A DNA stretch of 64,000 nucleotides from an uncultured Lachnospiraceae bacterium (GCA_947367855.1 CANBFE010000005.1:89722-153721), one strand, 5' to 3'; counted from the stretch's first letter, positions 25,384-34,542 are shown. Numbers and translations are program-made. The notes: a model not told the origin generated them from the letters alone.

Positions 25384-26790
25384 ATGAATACCAGGGAAAT
25401 TGTTCTGGATACCCTGCTTACCCTGGAGAAGGAAGGCGGGTATTCCAACAGGCTGGTGAAGGCCGTGCTGGACAAATATGATTATCTCCAGGTCAGGGAT
25501 AAGGCTTTTATCAAGCGGCTGACGGAAGGCACTCTGGAGCGGCAGATTGAACTGGATTATTATCTGGACTGTTATTCCAGTCTGCCCGCAGGGAAGATGA
25601 AGCCGCTGATACGGTGTCTCATGCGGATGAGCGTGTACCAGATCCTCTATATGGATTCGGTTCCTGACAGTGCCGTGTGCAATGAAGCCTGCAGGCTGGC
25701 GGCCAGGAGGAAATTCGGGAATCTCAAGGGCTTTGTGAACGGTGTGCTCCGGAGGATATCCGGTGAGAAGAAGGCGCTGCCCCTTCCGGATAAGGAGGGG
25801 GATCCCGTAAAATACCTTTCCGTGAAATATTCCATGCCGGAGTGGCTTGTGGAGCTGTGGACGGATGAATATGGCAGGGATATCACGGTAACACTTTTAG
25901 AGGGACTGATGGACATCCATCCCGTTTCCCTGAGGTTTTCCACGTCTCTGTCAGCACAGGAGAGGGAAAATCACTGCAGGGCGATGAGGGAAAAGGGAAT
26001 GGAGATGACGCAGAGTCCCTATTTGCCGTATGTGTACCTGATGGGGGGACATATGGAAAATCCGGGAGCCCTTGGGGTATTCGCGGAGGGAATGTGTACG
26101 GTGCAGGATGTGAGCTCGGCGCTGGCGGTGGAGGCCGCAGGCATAAGGGAGGGGGATTTTGTTGTGGATGTCTGCGCCGCGCCCGGCGGAAAGAGCATTC
26201 TGGCCGCGGAGAAAACCGGAAGAGGCAGGGTGCTTGCAAGGGATATCTCGGAGGAGAAGACAGCCCTGATCACAGAGAACACAGAACGAATGAAGGTGGA
26301 AAATATAGAGGTTCAGGTCTATGACGCAGTTCTCAGGGACGGGGAACTGACCGGGAAGGCGGATGTGGTTCTTCTGGACGTGCCCTGTTCGGGCCTGGGG
26401 GTCATAGGGAAAAAGCGCGATATAAAATACCGTGTATCAGAGGAAAATCTGCCCGGTCTCGAAGCTCTGCAGAGACAGATCGCCGCGGCTTCCGCGGAAT
26501 ATGTGAGACCGGGGGGCACTCTTCTGTACAGTACATGTACGATACGCCGGGAGGAAAACGAAGCCATGGTTATGTATATTGCCAGGGAGCTGGGTTTTCG
26601 GCCCGTATCCCTGGAGGGGGTACTTCCGGGGGAAATTCTGGCGCGGAAAAAGGAGCTTGAAAAGGATCTGAAAAAAGCGGGAAAAGGCCCGGACGGGCTT
26701 ACGGAAGAGGAGCGGGAGGCCTGCGTACAGCTGCTGCCCGGATATATGGAGTCCGACGGATTTTTTATGGCCCGGTTCCGCAGGCCTTAG
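25384..26790 (+). CDS. rsmB: 16S rRNA (cytosine(967)-C(5))-methyltransferase
   Basis: RsmB methylates C967 of 16S rRNA. The N-terminal 140 residues form a NusB-like RNA-binding domain (REIVLDTLLTLEKEGGYSN). The C-terminal part is the SAM-dependent Rossmann fold with VVDVCAAPGGKSILAAE near 260, the motif LLDVPCSGLGVIGKKRDIKY carrying one conserved Cys, and LLYSTCTIRREENE with the catalytic Cys. ATG 25384 is preceded by GGGAG at good spacing; an in-frame ATG at 25372 is possible. The gene lies between a zinc peptidase and rlmN. Confidence 0.96.
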   Translation: MNTREIVLDTLLTLEKEGGYSNRLVKAVLDKYDYLQVRDKAFIKRLTEGTLERQIELDYYLDCYSSLPAGKMKPLIRCLMRMSVYQILYMDSVPDSAVCNEACRLAARRKFGNLKGFVNGVLRRISGEKKALPLPDKEGDPVKYLSVKYSMPEWLVELWTDEYGRDITVTLLEGLMDIHPVSLRFSTSLSAQERENHCRAMREKGMEMTQSPYLPYVYLMGGHMENPGALGVFAEGMCTVQDVSSALAVEAAGIREGDFVVDVCAAPGGKSILAAEKTGRGRVLARDISEEKTALITENTERMKVENIEVQVYDAVLRDGELTGKADVVLLDVPCSGLGVIGKKRDIKYRVSEENLPGLEALQRQIAAASAEYVRPGGTLLYSTCTIRREENEAMVMYIARELGFRPVSLEGVLPGEILARKKELEKDLKKAGKGPDGLTEEEREACVQLLPGYMESDGFFMARFRRP

Positions 26791-26864
26791 CATTTTCAGG
26801 GAGAAGTCCGGTGGGAGGAGAAAAGGTCCGGGGATTCGGGGACCGCAGATGGAATGGGAAAAGG

Positions 26865-27935
26865 ATGGATATGGAGAAAAAGGATATAAAATCCATGACG
26901 CTGCCACAGCTGAAAGAGGAAGTATGCTCCAGGGGGGAAAAGGCATTCCGGGCAGAGCAGCTGTATCACTGGATGCATGTAAAGCTGGCCAGGGGATTTG
27001 ACGAAATGACAAATCTTCCGGCAGGGTTCCGGGAGAAATGTAAGGAGGAATATTTCTATGCCTCCCTGTGTCAGGTGAGCGTTCAGGAGTCAAAGATCGA
27101 CGGAACCAGGAAATTTCTGTTTGAGCTGTGGGACGGCAATGTGGTGGAGAGCGTATGGATGAAGTACAGACATGGCAACAGTGTATGCATTTCCTCCCAG
27201 GTGGGATGCAGGATGGGCTGCCGTTTCTGCGCATCCACCCTGGATGGACTGGAGCGAAACCTTCTGCCGTCCGAGATGCTGGAACAGGTTTATGCCATCA
27301 CGCTTCTCACAGGGGAGCGTGTGAGCAATGTGGTGGTGATGGGAACGGGGGAACCCCTGGACAATTATGAAAATCTGGTTGTCTTCCTCCGGATGCTTAC
27401 AGACGAAAAGGGACTTCATATCAGCCAGAGGAATGTGACTGTATCCACATGCGGTCTGGTGCCGGAAATGAAGCGTCTGGCGGAGGAGAAACTTCAGATT
27501 ACGCTGGCGCTGTCACTTCATGCGGCCACGGATGAAAAGCGCCGCCGTATGATGCCAGTGGCAAACAGGTATTCCATCAGGGAGCTGATGGAGGCCTGCA
27601 GATATTACTTCCAGAGCACAGGCAGGCGGATCACCTTTGAATACAGCTTGGCAGGGGGCGTGAACGATACCGGGGAGGATGCCATGCAGCTGGTTCGTCT
27701 TGCAAAACCTCTGAACTGCCATGTGAATCTGATTCCCGTAAATCCGGTGAAGGAGTGTGATTTTGTGCGCACAGAAGCCCCGCAGATAAGGGCTTTTCAA
27801 AATATACTTGAAAAAAATGAAATAAATGGTACTATTAGAAGGGAAATGGGCAGGGATATTGACGGTGCATGCGGGCAGCTTCGGCGCAGGCATATGTCGG
27901 GCCTGCAGGACATTGGAGGAAATGAAGCGTGTTGA
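26865..27935 (+). CDS. rlmN: 23S rRNA (adenine(2503)-C(2))-methyltransferase (radical SAM)
   Basis: RlmN makes 2-methyladenosine in 23S rRNA and in some tRNAs. The radical-SAM cluster motif CRMGCRFCAST (CxxxCxxC) is preceded by SVCISSQVG. GTGEPLDNYENL and the LSLHA segment are family signatures, and both method-specific cysteines appear to be present (VSTCGLVP, DIDGACGQL). About 356 residues from ATG 26865; 26871 is equally plausible. An upstream GTG at 26811 gives an unconserved extension and was not used. The 3' end overlaps prpC by 7 bp. Confidence 0.95.
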   Translation: MDMEKKDIKSMTLPQLKEEVCSRGEKAFRAEQLYHWMHVKLARGFDEMTNLPAGFREKCKEEYFYASLCQVSVQESKIDGTRKFLFELWDGNVVESVWMKYRHGNSVCISSQVGCRMGCRFCASTLDGLERNLLPSEMLEQVYAITLLTGERVSNVVVMGTGEPLDNYENLVVFLRMLTDEKGLHISQRNVTVSTCGLVPEMKRLAEEKLQITLALSLHAATDEKRRRMMPVANRYSIRELMEACRYYFQSTGRRITFEYSLAGGVNDTGEDAMQLVRLAKPLNCHVNLIPVNPVKECDFVRTEAPQIRAFQNILEKNEINGTIRREMGRDIDGACGQLRRRHMSGLQDIGGNEAC

Positions 27936-28654
27936 AAACGTTTTCCGTGACAAATATAGGCAGAAAGAGAAGAATGAACCAGGATTATGTGTATTCGTCT
28001 GAGCAGCCGGTGGGCCGGCTGCCCAATCTGTTTGTGGTGGCAGACGGCATGGGCGGTCACAATGCAGGGGATTATGCGTCGCGAACTGCGGTGGAGACTA
28101 TCGTGGAAAAAATTGCGGATTCGCCGGAGAGCGATCCCCTGCGCATTTTTGAGCATGCCATCCAGGCGGCAAATACCAGAATAAGAGAACTGGCAGCTGC
28201 GGCGCGGGAGCTGGAGGGAATGGGGACTACGGTGGTGGCCGCATGCGTCGGGGAAGGCGTTCTTTATGTTGCAAATGTTGGGGACAGCAGGCTGTATGTT
28301 GTGAACCGTTCCGGAATACGACAGATTACAAGGGATCACTCCTGGGTGGAGGAAATGGTCAGAAGAGGAGGCCTTGGAAGGGCTGAGGCCAGAAATCATC
28401 CGGATAAGAATATTATTACACGGGCAGTGGGAGCGGAAGATACGGTAAAGGCGGATTTCTTTTCGGTGCCCATTGAGAAAGAGGATGAGATACTGATGTG
28501 TACGGACGGACTGACCAATATGCTGGAGGATGAGCAGATCCGTATGATACTGGGCGGGGGCCGTGATATTGTGGAAAAAGCGCAGGAACTTGTCAATGCT
28601 GCCAACGAGAATGGCGGCAGGGACAATATCAGCGTGATTTTGATAGAGGGTTAG
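27929..28654 (+). CDS. prpC: PP2C-family serine/threonine phosphatase
   Basis: PrpC-type phosphatases reverse phosphorylation by the partner kinase PrkC. Metal-binding motifs of the PP2C fold are present: RRMNQDYVY, VVADGMGGHNAGDYAS, GTTVVAACVGEGVLYVANVG, LMCTDGLTNML and the final GGRDNISVILI. At 241 residues it is a standalone soluble enzyme. The start is GTG 27929, 9 nt after a GGAGG, and overlaps the rlmN stop. The kinase gene follows after 84 bp that contain two hairpins. Metal dependence on manganese is known for the family. Confidence 0.96.
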   Translation: MLKTFSVTNIGRKRRMNQDYVYSSEQPVGRLPNLFVVADGMGGHNAGDYASRTAVETIVEKIADSPESDPLRIFEHAIQAANTRIRELAAAARELEGMGTTVVAACVGEGVLYVANVGDSRLYVVNRSGIRQITRDHSWVEEMVRRGGLGRAEARNHPDKNIITRAVGAEDTVKADFFSVPIEKEDEILMCTDGLTNMLEDEQIRMILGGGRDIVEKAQELVNAANENGGRDNISVILIEG

Positions 28655-28699
28655 TGTGAAATCTTCACACGGGAGAATGCCATGGAAGGCAGGCATTCT
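28654..28699 (+). other. Two hairpins between prpC and prkC
   Basis: GTGTGAA/TTCACAC (28654-28660 and 28664-28670) is a perfect 7-bp stem with a 3-nt loop that overlaps the prpC stop codon. AGAATGCC/GGCATTCT (28674-28681 and 28692-28699) is a perfect 8-bp stem. No T-tract follows, so these are not terminators; a role in message processing or in differential expression is inference. Confidence 0.55.
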
Positions 28700-28738
28700 T
28701 CATCCGGATTGAGGTCAGTGTGAGAATGGAGAGCATAT

Positions 28739-30886
28739 ATGGTTAAGATAGGAATGATGATTGGTGACCGTTATGAGGTACTTGAAAAAATCGGCACCGG
28801 AGGCATGTCGGATGTATATAAGGCAAAGTGCCATAAGCTGAACCGTTTTGTGGCTATAAAGGTTCTGAAGCAGGAATTCAGTGAAAATGCAAACTTTGTG
28901 TCGAAATTCCGCACAGAGGCCCAGGCAGCAGCAGGGCTTATGCATCCCAATATCGTAAATGTATACGATGTAGGGGAGGAAGACGGCATTTATTATATTG
29001 TAATGGAACTTGTGGAGGGAATCACCCTCAAAAAATATATTGAAAAAAAGGCCAGGCTGTCATTTAAGGAGGCAGTCAGCATTGCGATACAGGTGAGCAT
29101 GGGCATAGAGGCGGCCCACAACAATCATATCATTCACAGGGATATCAAACCCCAGAATATTATTATTTCCAAGGACGGCAAGGTAAAGGTGACGGATTTC
29201 GGCATCGCCAAGGCCGCTACCAGCAATACCATCACATCCAATGTGATGGGTTCCGTGCATTATACCTCCCCGGAACAGGCCAGGGGCGGCTACAGCGATG
29301 AGAAAAGCGATATCTACTCTCTGGGAATCACTATCTTTGAAATGCTTACAGGAAGGGTTCCCTTTAACGGAGAGACCACAGTGGCAATTGCCATTAAGCA
29401 TATTCAGGAGGAACTTCCCTCTCCCAAGGAATTTGTGCCTGAAATTCCAAACAGTGTGGAGGGAATTGTAATAAAATGCTGTCAGAAATCCCCTGACCGC
29501 AGATACCAGAGCATGCAGGAGCTGATAGGAGACCTGAAGCAGTCCCTGATGAACCCTGACGACGATTTTGTAGTGCAGAATGACCCTGACATGCAGGCGG
29601 GCACCCGTATGATTACGGACAGCGACAGGGAGCAGATCAAGCGAAGAGCCGTTTATCAGGAAAACCATTATCATAATTACGATGAGCGGGAGGAACCCAT
29701 GCGGATGCGCTCTGATTCGGAGCCTGTGTATGAGAGTGAGCCTGACGAAGAAGACGAGGAGGATGACTACGATTACAATCCCAGAATGGAGAAGGTAACC
29801 ACTGCCCTTGCCCTGATAGGCGGAGTGGTCTTCTGCGTGGTTGCGGTAATTCTTGCCATAAAGGTATTCGGGGGCAGAAGCGATGCCAATGAGGAGCCGG
29901 ACAGCCCGATTATCACGGAGCAGCCCTCTGAGAGTCCTTCCTCAGCCGAGGAGATCCCCTATGTAAAGATGCCCCAGGTAAAAGGAAAAAGTGTGGAGGA
30001 GGCCAGAAATGCGCTGACGGACCTGGGGATAAAGTCCGAGGTAACTTATGAGGAGTCGGATACCATTGAGGCCGGTGAGGTAATCAGCGCGGATGTGGAG
30101 GAAGGAACGGAGATCAGAGTTGGAACAACGGTAAAGCTGACTGCCAGCGCAGGGCCCCAGGGAATTCCAGTGCCATCGGTGACAGGCATTTCCTATGACG
30201 AGGCGAATGCCCGCCTTACACAGCTTGGATTTGCCGTAACCAGAGTGGAGGGATATTCCGACGAAGTGGAGGAGGGCATTGTCATGTCGCAGGTGCCCTC
30301 GGCGGATACTGAGGTTGCAAAGGGCACCAATATCACCGTGACGGTGAGTCTGGGAAAGGAGAAGATCTGGGTACCGAAACTTCTGGGACTTTCCGAGGAG
30401 GAAGGCATTTTTACGGCCGTGGAGGCAGGACTGAAAGTCGGGGAGGAGATCGCCTATGTATACAGCAGCGAGTATCCGGAGGGAAAGATCTGCTATCAGA
30501 GTTATTCCAACGGTTCCTATGTGGATCCGGGGACTGTTCTGGATATCAAGGTGAGCAAGGGACCTGAGGCGGACACTTACCGCTGCAATGCCATTATTAC
30601 GGAGCCTACAGCGGAGGAGGCGCCGGATTACGAAGCCGGAACAGAGGTTACCGTCAGGCTGGTCACAGATGACGGGGATGTGCTTCTGGAAACCAGAATA
30701 TCCAATTTTCCCCAGGCGGCCAATTACTATGGCCTGACATGTTCCGGCGGCACCATTACAATGACTTATTCCGTCACCACGGAGGGAACCACCACTACTG
30801 ACCCTGAAACGGGAGAGACCATCACAACGCCCGGGGAAACTTATGAGAACTCCTTTACCAGAAGAATTGAGTTTACTCTGGAGTAG
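28739..30886 (+). CDS. prkC: PASTA-domain serine/threonine protein kinase
   Basis: A membrane kinase that senses cell-wall fragments. The cytosolic kinase domain (residues 10-275) has the glycine loop KIGTGGMSDVYKAK, the catalytic loop HRDIKPQNI and DFGIAKA. An acidic juxtamembrane region (EPDEEDEEDDYDYN) precedes one transmembrane helix near 352-374. Three PASTA repeats follow outside the cell (about 400-465, 470-535, 537-605), then a C-terminal beta domain rich in Thr (TTEGTTTTDPETGET) of roughly 110 residues not seen in the shortest family members. It pairs with prpC upstream; rsgA starts 1 bp after its stop. PrkC controls germination and division in relatives. Confidence 0.96.
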   Translation: MVKIGMMIGDRYEVLEKIGTGGMSDVYKAKCHKLNRFVAIKVLKQEFSENANFVSKFRTEAQAAAGLMHPNIVNVYDVGEEDGIYYIVMELVEGITLKKYIEKKARLSFKEAVSIAIQVSMGIEAAHNNHIIHRDIKPQNIIISKDGKVKVTDFGIAKAATSNTITSNVMGSVHYTSPEQARGGYSDEKSDIYSLGITIFEMLTGRVPFNGETTVAIAIKHIQEELPSPKEFVPEIPNSVEGIVIKCCQKSPDRRYQSMQELIGDLKQSLMNPDDDFVVQNDPDMQAGTRMITDSDREQIKRRAVYQENHYHNYDEREEPMRMRSDSEPVYESEPDEEDEEDDYDYNPRMEKVTTALALIGGVVFCVVAVILAIKVFGGRSDANEEPDSPIITEQPSESPSSAEEIPYVKMPQVKGKSVEEARNALTDLGIKSEVTYEESDTIEAGEVISADVEEGTEIRVGTTVKLTASAGPQGIPVPSVTGISYDEANARLTQLGFAVTRVEGYSDEVEEGIVMSQVPSADTEVAKGTNITVTVSLGKEKIWVPKLLGLSEEEGIFTAVEAGLKVGEEIAYVYSSEYPEGKICYQSYSNGSYVDPGTVLDIKVSKGPEADTYRCNAIITEPTAEEAPDYEAGTEVTVRLVTDDGDVLLETRISNFPQAANYYGLTCSGGTITMTYSVTTEGTTTTDPETGETITTPGETYENSFTRRIEFTLE

Positions 30887-30887
30887 G

Positions 30888-31847
30888 ATGGGGATTATGC
30901 AGGGAAGGATAATCAAGGGAATCGGCGGTTTTTATTATGTACACTGCCCGGAGGCGGGGCAGGGCGGAGACCGGGACGGCGCGGTCTACGAATGCCGGGC
31001 AAAGGGCATTTTCCGAAAGGATAATCTTTGTCCCCTGGTGGGGGATGAAGTGGAGATCGATGTTCTGGACAGTGAAAAGAAGCTTGGCAATATCAGTCGT
31101 CTGCTGCCCAGACACAGCCGGCTGATACGTCCCGCTGTGGCCAATGCGGACCAGGCGCTTGTGATTTTTTCCGCAGTTAAGCCAAGGCCCAATTTCAATC
31201 TGTTGGACAGATTTCTGATAATGATGGGACAGCAGAATCTGCCCTGTATTATCTGTTTTAACAAAGTGGACATTGACGAAGAACAGACCTGGACAGAGTA
31301 TGGGAAGGTTTATGGGGCATGCATGTATCCGACACTGGGAGTCAGTGCCAAAACCGGCCAGGGCATGGAGGAACTGGAGAAGATGCTGGCGGGCAGGGTC
31401 ACCACAGTGGCCGGGCCCAGCGGGGTGGGGAAATCCTCCGTGATCAACTGCCTGCAGTCGGATATCGTTATGGAGACGGGGGATATCAGTACAAAAATTG
31501 AGAGGGGAAAACATACCACCAGGCACTCGGAGCTGATAGCCCTGGGGAAGGATACCTATATTATGGATACGCCCGGATTCAGTTCCCTGGGATTGTTTGA
31601 GCTTCAGAAAGGGGAACTGGCTTCCTTTTACCCGGAGTTTTCGGAGTGGGAAGAAAACTGCAGGTTTGTCGGCTGCGCCCATGTGGGGGAGCGCCTTTGC
31701 GGGGTAAAGGATGCGGTGGAAGAGGGAAAGATCAGTAGAATGCGGTATGAGAATTACTGCCTCCTGTATCAGGAACTGGACCACATGCAGTCCAGGAGAG
31801 GAGGCAGAAATCCCAACGCTGCCAGGGGGAGCAGGAAAAAAACGTAA
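30888..31847 (+). CDS. rsgA: Ribosome small-subunit-dependent GTPase A
   Basis: RsgA is a circularly permuted GTPase that assists late 30S maturation. An N-terminal OB-fold (MQGRIIKGIGGFYYV) is followed by NKVD-like G4 (CFNKVD), G1 GPSGVGKSSVIN, and G3 DTPGFSSLGL in permuted order. The C-terminal zinc site has C-x5-C-x-H-x5-C spacing in CRFVGCAHVGERLCGV. The start was placed at ATG 30888, directly after the prkC stop with GGAG 4 nt away, rather than at 30843 inside prkC. The prpC-prkC-rsgA order is widespread in Firmicutes. Confidence 0.96.
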   Translation: MGIMQGRIIKGIGGFYYVHCPEAGQGGDRDGAVYECRAKGIFRKDNLCPLVGDEVEIDVLDSEKKLGNISRLLPRHSRLIRPAVANADQALVIFSAVKPRPNFNLLDRFLIMMGQQNLPCIICFNKVDIDEEQTWTEYGKVYGACMYPTLGVSAKTGQGMEELEKMLAGRVTTVAGPSGVGKSSVINCLQSDIVMETGDISTKIERGKHTTRHSELIALGKDTYIMDTPGFSSLGLFELQKGELASFYPEFSEWEENCRFVGCAHVGERLCGVKDAVEEGKISRMRYENYCLLYQELDHMQSRRGGRNPNAARGSRKKT

Positions 31848-31865
31848 TAGGAGGAAAAGACAGAA

Positions 31866-32963
31866 ATGAAATTAGGAATCGTCGGTTTACCGAATGTAGG
31901 AAAAAGTACATTATTTAACTCATTGACCAAGGCGGGCGCGGAATCCGCCAATTATCCCTTCTGTACCATTGACCCCAACATAGGGATTGTAACCGTGCCT
32001 GACGAGAGGCTGAAACTTCTGGGGGACATGTACCGGTCCAAAAAGGTGACTCCTGCAGTAATCGAATTTGTGGACATTGCAGGACTGGTGAAGGGGGCTT
32101 CCAAAGGAGAGGGCCTGGGGAATCAGTTTTTGAGCAATATCCGGGAAGTGGATGCCATCGTCCATGTGGTAAGATGCTTTGAAGATTCAAATGTAGTCCA
32201 TGTGGACGGCAGCGTGGACCCTCTGCGGGATATTGAGACCATCAACCTGGAATTAATCTTTTCTGATCTGGAGGTACTGGAAAGGCGGATATCGAAGGTT
32301 GCCAAGACTGCCAGAATGGACAAGACAGCTGCCAGGGAGCTTGGACTGTTGGAGCAGATCAAGGCGCATCTGGAGGCAGGAAAACCCGCCAAGACCATGG
32401 AAGTCAGTGATGAGGAGGATTTGGCTCTGCTCCACTCCTGTAATTTGCTCACCGGAAAACCCGTTATTTATGCCGCCAATGTGGCAGAGGAGGATTTGTC
32501 GGATGACGGCGGGTCAAATTCCGGGGTGGCGGAAGTAAGGAAATTTGCAGAAGAGGAGCACAGTGAGGTGTTCGTCATATGCGCCCAGATTGAGCAGGAG
32601 ATCTCCGAACTGGACGAGGAGGAAAAGGCAATGTTTCTGGAGGAGCTTGGACTGGCGGAATCCGGTCTGGAGAAGCTGGTGAAGGCAAGCTACCATCTTC
32701 TGGGACTTATGAGTTTTCTGACTGCCGGAGAGGACGAAACCCGGGCATGGACGATCAGGATCGGAACCAAGGCGCCCCAGGCGGCAGGAAAGATTCATTC
32801 CGACTTCGAGAGGGGCTTTATTAAGGCTGAAGTGGTGAACTACCGTGATCTTCTGGAGCAGGGCTCCCTGGCTGCCGCCCGCGAGAAAGGTCTGGTTGGC
32901 ATTGAGGGAAAGGATTATGTGGTAAAAGACGGCGATGTGATCCTCTTCAGGTTTAATGTGTGA
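31866..32963 (+). CDS. ychF: Ribosome-binding ATPase YchF/OLA1
   Basis: YchF is an Obg-family P-loop protein that prefers ATP and binds ribosomes. KLGIVGLPNVGKSTLFNSL opens the protein, and the YPFCTIDPN switch and FVDIAGLVKGASKGEGLGN loop are characteristic. A coiled-coil insertion follows, and a TGS domain closes the protein (WTIRIGTKAPQAAGKIHSDF). At 365 residues it is full length. AGGAGG lies 7 nt before the ATG. Its last bases lie directly upstream of lgt, so it is in the same transcript. Confidence 0.97.
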   Translation: MKLGIVGLPNVGKSTLFNSLTKAGAESANYPFCTIDPNIGIVTVPDERLKLLGDMYRSKKVTPAVIEFVDIAGLVKGASKGEGLGNQFLSNIREVDAIVHVVRCFEDSNVVHVDGSVDPLRDIETINLELIFSDLEVLERRISKVAKTARMDKTAARELGLLEQIKAHLEAGKPAKTMEVSDEEDLALLHSCNLLTGKPVIYAANVAEEDLSDDGGSNSGVAEVRKFAEEEHSEVFVICAQIEQEISELDEEEKAMFLEELGLAESGLEKLVKASYHLLGLMSFLTAGEDETRAWTIRIGTKAPQAAGKIHSDFERGFIKAEVVNYRDLLEQGSLAAAREKGLVGIEGKDYVVKDGDVILFRFNV

Positions 32964-32971
32964 GGTGTTCT

Positions 32972-33838
32972 ATGAATATTGGCGATATTGCATTTCCAAA
33001 TCTTGGAATCTATCTGAAGGATGTGCCAAGGAGTTTTTCTGTATTCGGTTTTGAGATTGCGTTCTATGGGCTGCTCATCGGAGCCGGTGTGCTGGCAGGC
33101 ATTATGATGGCAGCCCATATGGCCAAAGTGACGGGGCAGAATCCGGAGGAGTACTGGGATTTTGCCATTTATGCAGTCATTTTTTCAATTATAGGCGCCA
33201 GGATCTATTATGTGATTTTTGCCTGGGACTTTTATAAAAACGACCTGCTTGGTATTTTCAGACTGCGTAATGGGGGACTGGCCATATACGGAGGTGTTAT
33301 TGCTGCGTTTATCACCCTGTTTGTGTACTGCAGAATCAGGAAGCGGAATCCTCTGCTCATGGGGGACAACTGCATGCCCGGACTGATTCTTGGCCAGGCC
33401 ATTGGACGATGGGGAAATTTTATGAACAGGGAGGTGTTCGGGGAGTACTATAACGGACTTTTTTCCATGCAGCTTCCGGTTGAGGCCGTCCGGTCCAGGG
33501 ACATATCGGAGAATATAGCCGCCCATATTCCCCAGGGGGCCAACTATATCAATGTTCATCCCACTTTTCTCTATGAGAGTGTGTGGAATCTGCTGGTTTT
33601 TGCCGCACTGCTTTGTTTCCGGAAGCATAAGAAATTCCACGGGGAGCTGTGTCTCCTTTACTTTGGGGGATACGGCCTGGGCAGGTTTCTCATTGAGGGG
33701 ATCAGGACTGACACACTATTTATTCCGGGTACGGAAATTCCTGTTTCCCAGGTACTGGCGCTTCTGATGGTGGTATTTTCCGTGACAGTGGATGTTGTAG
33801 TCAGAATAAAAGGGCAGGGTAGTCCGGAAAAAAAATAA
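32972..33838 (+). CDS. lgt: Prolipoprotein diacylglyceryl transferase
   Basis: Lgt transfers diacylglycerol from phosphatidylglycerol to the lipobox cysteine of lipoprotein precursors at the membrane. The enzyme has about seven transmembrane helices, the signature GRWGNFMNREVFG near residue 140, an N-terminal FEIAFYGLLIG with the family's YG motif, and HPTFLYESVWNL. ATG 32972 follows GAGGTG at 4 nt; the earlier GTG lies inside ychF. The gene ends just before a terminator and is the last in the run that began with murE. Confidence 0.96.
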   Translation: MNIGDIAFPNLGIYLKDVPRSFSVFGFEIAFYGLLIGAGVLAGIMMAAHMAKVTGQNPEEYWDFAIYAVIFSIIGARIYYVIFAWDFYKNDLLGIFRLRNGGLAIYGGVIAAFITLFVYCRIRKRNPLLMGDNCMPGLILGQAIGRWGNFMNREVFGEYYNGLFSMQLPVEAVRSRDISENIAAHIPQGANYINVHPTFLYESVWNLLVFAALLCFRKHKKFHGELCLLYFGGYGLGRFLIEGIRTDTLFIPGTEIPVSQVLALLMVVFSVTVDVVVRIKGQGSPEKK

Positions 33839-33913
33839 AAATTTTTTCGACATTTTTTACAACTGTATATTGTGTTGACAATATTGAGATATACTATATC
33901 TTGTGCTTTTAAG

Positions 33914-33953
33914 AAAAAAGCGTTGCGCAGATTTTTTGCGTGACGCTTTTTTT
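33914..33953 (+). terminator. Rho-independent terminator after lgt
   Basis: Outer arms AAAAAAGCGT/ACGCTTTTTT and inner arms CGCA/TGCG are separated by a symmetric TG/TG internal loop. A T-run forms the 3' side. It separates the housekeeping run from the dcw cluster. Confidence 0.85.
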
Positions 33954-33972
33954 ACATAAACCGTACATATTT

Positions 33973-34054
33973 TTGGCTTGTAAAATATCCTAATCTATAT
34001 TAAAATCTATTAACAAGTGGGATGGATGTGGCATCAAATACCAAGAAGTGGGAT
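33973..34054 (+). promoter_or_regulatory. dcw cluster promoter with MraZ-box-like repeats
   Basis: TTGGCT (33973-33978) and TATATT (33996-34001) are 17 bp apart. Downstream, AAGTGGGAT occurs twice exactly (34015-34023 and 34046-34054), and a further GTGG lies at 34028-34031. The steps of 11 and 20 bp follow the helical repeat. MraZ is known to bind tandem GTGG/TGGG-type repeats in front of its own operon. The extent of the site here is inferred. Confidence 0.6.
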
Positions 34055-34092
34055 AAAAACCCAAAACCACTTACGATGGGCGGTGATTGCTT

Positions 34093-34524
34093 TTGTTTAT
34101 GGGCAGATACAATCATACAATTGACCCCAAAGGCAGGTTGAGCATTCCTTCCAAATACCGGGAGATTCTTGGAGAAGAATTTGTGGTTTCGAAAGGAATG
34201 GACGGCTGCTTATTTGTGTATGCCAATGAAGAATGGAAAGTCTTCGAAGCAAAGCTGGCATCACTGCCACTGATTAACCAGGAAGCAAGACAGTTTGCAA
34301 GATTTTTTCTGTCAGGCGCCCAGTATGTAACCGTGGACAAGCAGGGACGGATTCTGATGCCCCAGGACCTGAGGGAATTTGCAGGTCTGGAAAAAGATGT
34401 GGTTCTGGCCGGTATGGGGAGCCGCATCGAGGTATGGAGTCTCGATAACTGGAACAGAAATAACAGTCAGATAGATATCAATGCGATATCCCAGGGAATG
34501 GCGGATCTGGGAATGACGATTTAG
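34093..34524 (+). CDS. mraZ: Transcriptional regulator MraZ
   Basis: MraZ is a DNA-binding protein that autoregulates the division and cell wall cluster. The two DXXXR motifs are present: HTIDPKGRLSIPSKYRE and TVDKQGRILMPQDLRE, each in one AbrB-like half. TTG 34093 was chosen because it yields MFMGRYNHTID, the family's canonical N-terminus, and sits 7 nt after GGTG; ATG 34099 and TTG 34087 are alternatives. At 143 residues it is standard. It heads the dcw cluster, and rsmH follows 18 bp later. Confidence 0.96.
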   Translation: MFMGRYNHTIDPKGRLSIPSKYREILGEEFVVSKGMDGCLFVYANEEWKVFEAKLASLPLINQEARQFARFFLSGAQYVTVDKQGRILMPQDLREFAGLEKDVVLAGMGSRIEVWSLDNWNRNNSQIDINAISQGMADLGMTI

Positions 34525-34542
34525 GAAGAGGTGCCGCAGAAG

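Noticed and set aside
33875..33902. A second promoter (TTGACA and TATACT) before the lgt terminator
   Set aside because: The obvious hexamers are only 9 bp apart; the alternative TATCTT is poor. It also lies upstream of the terminator.
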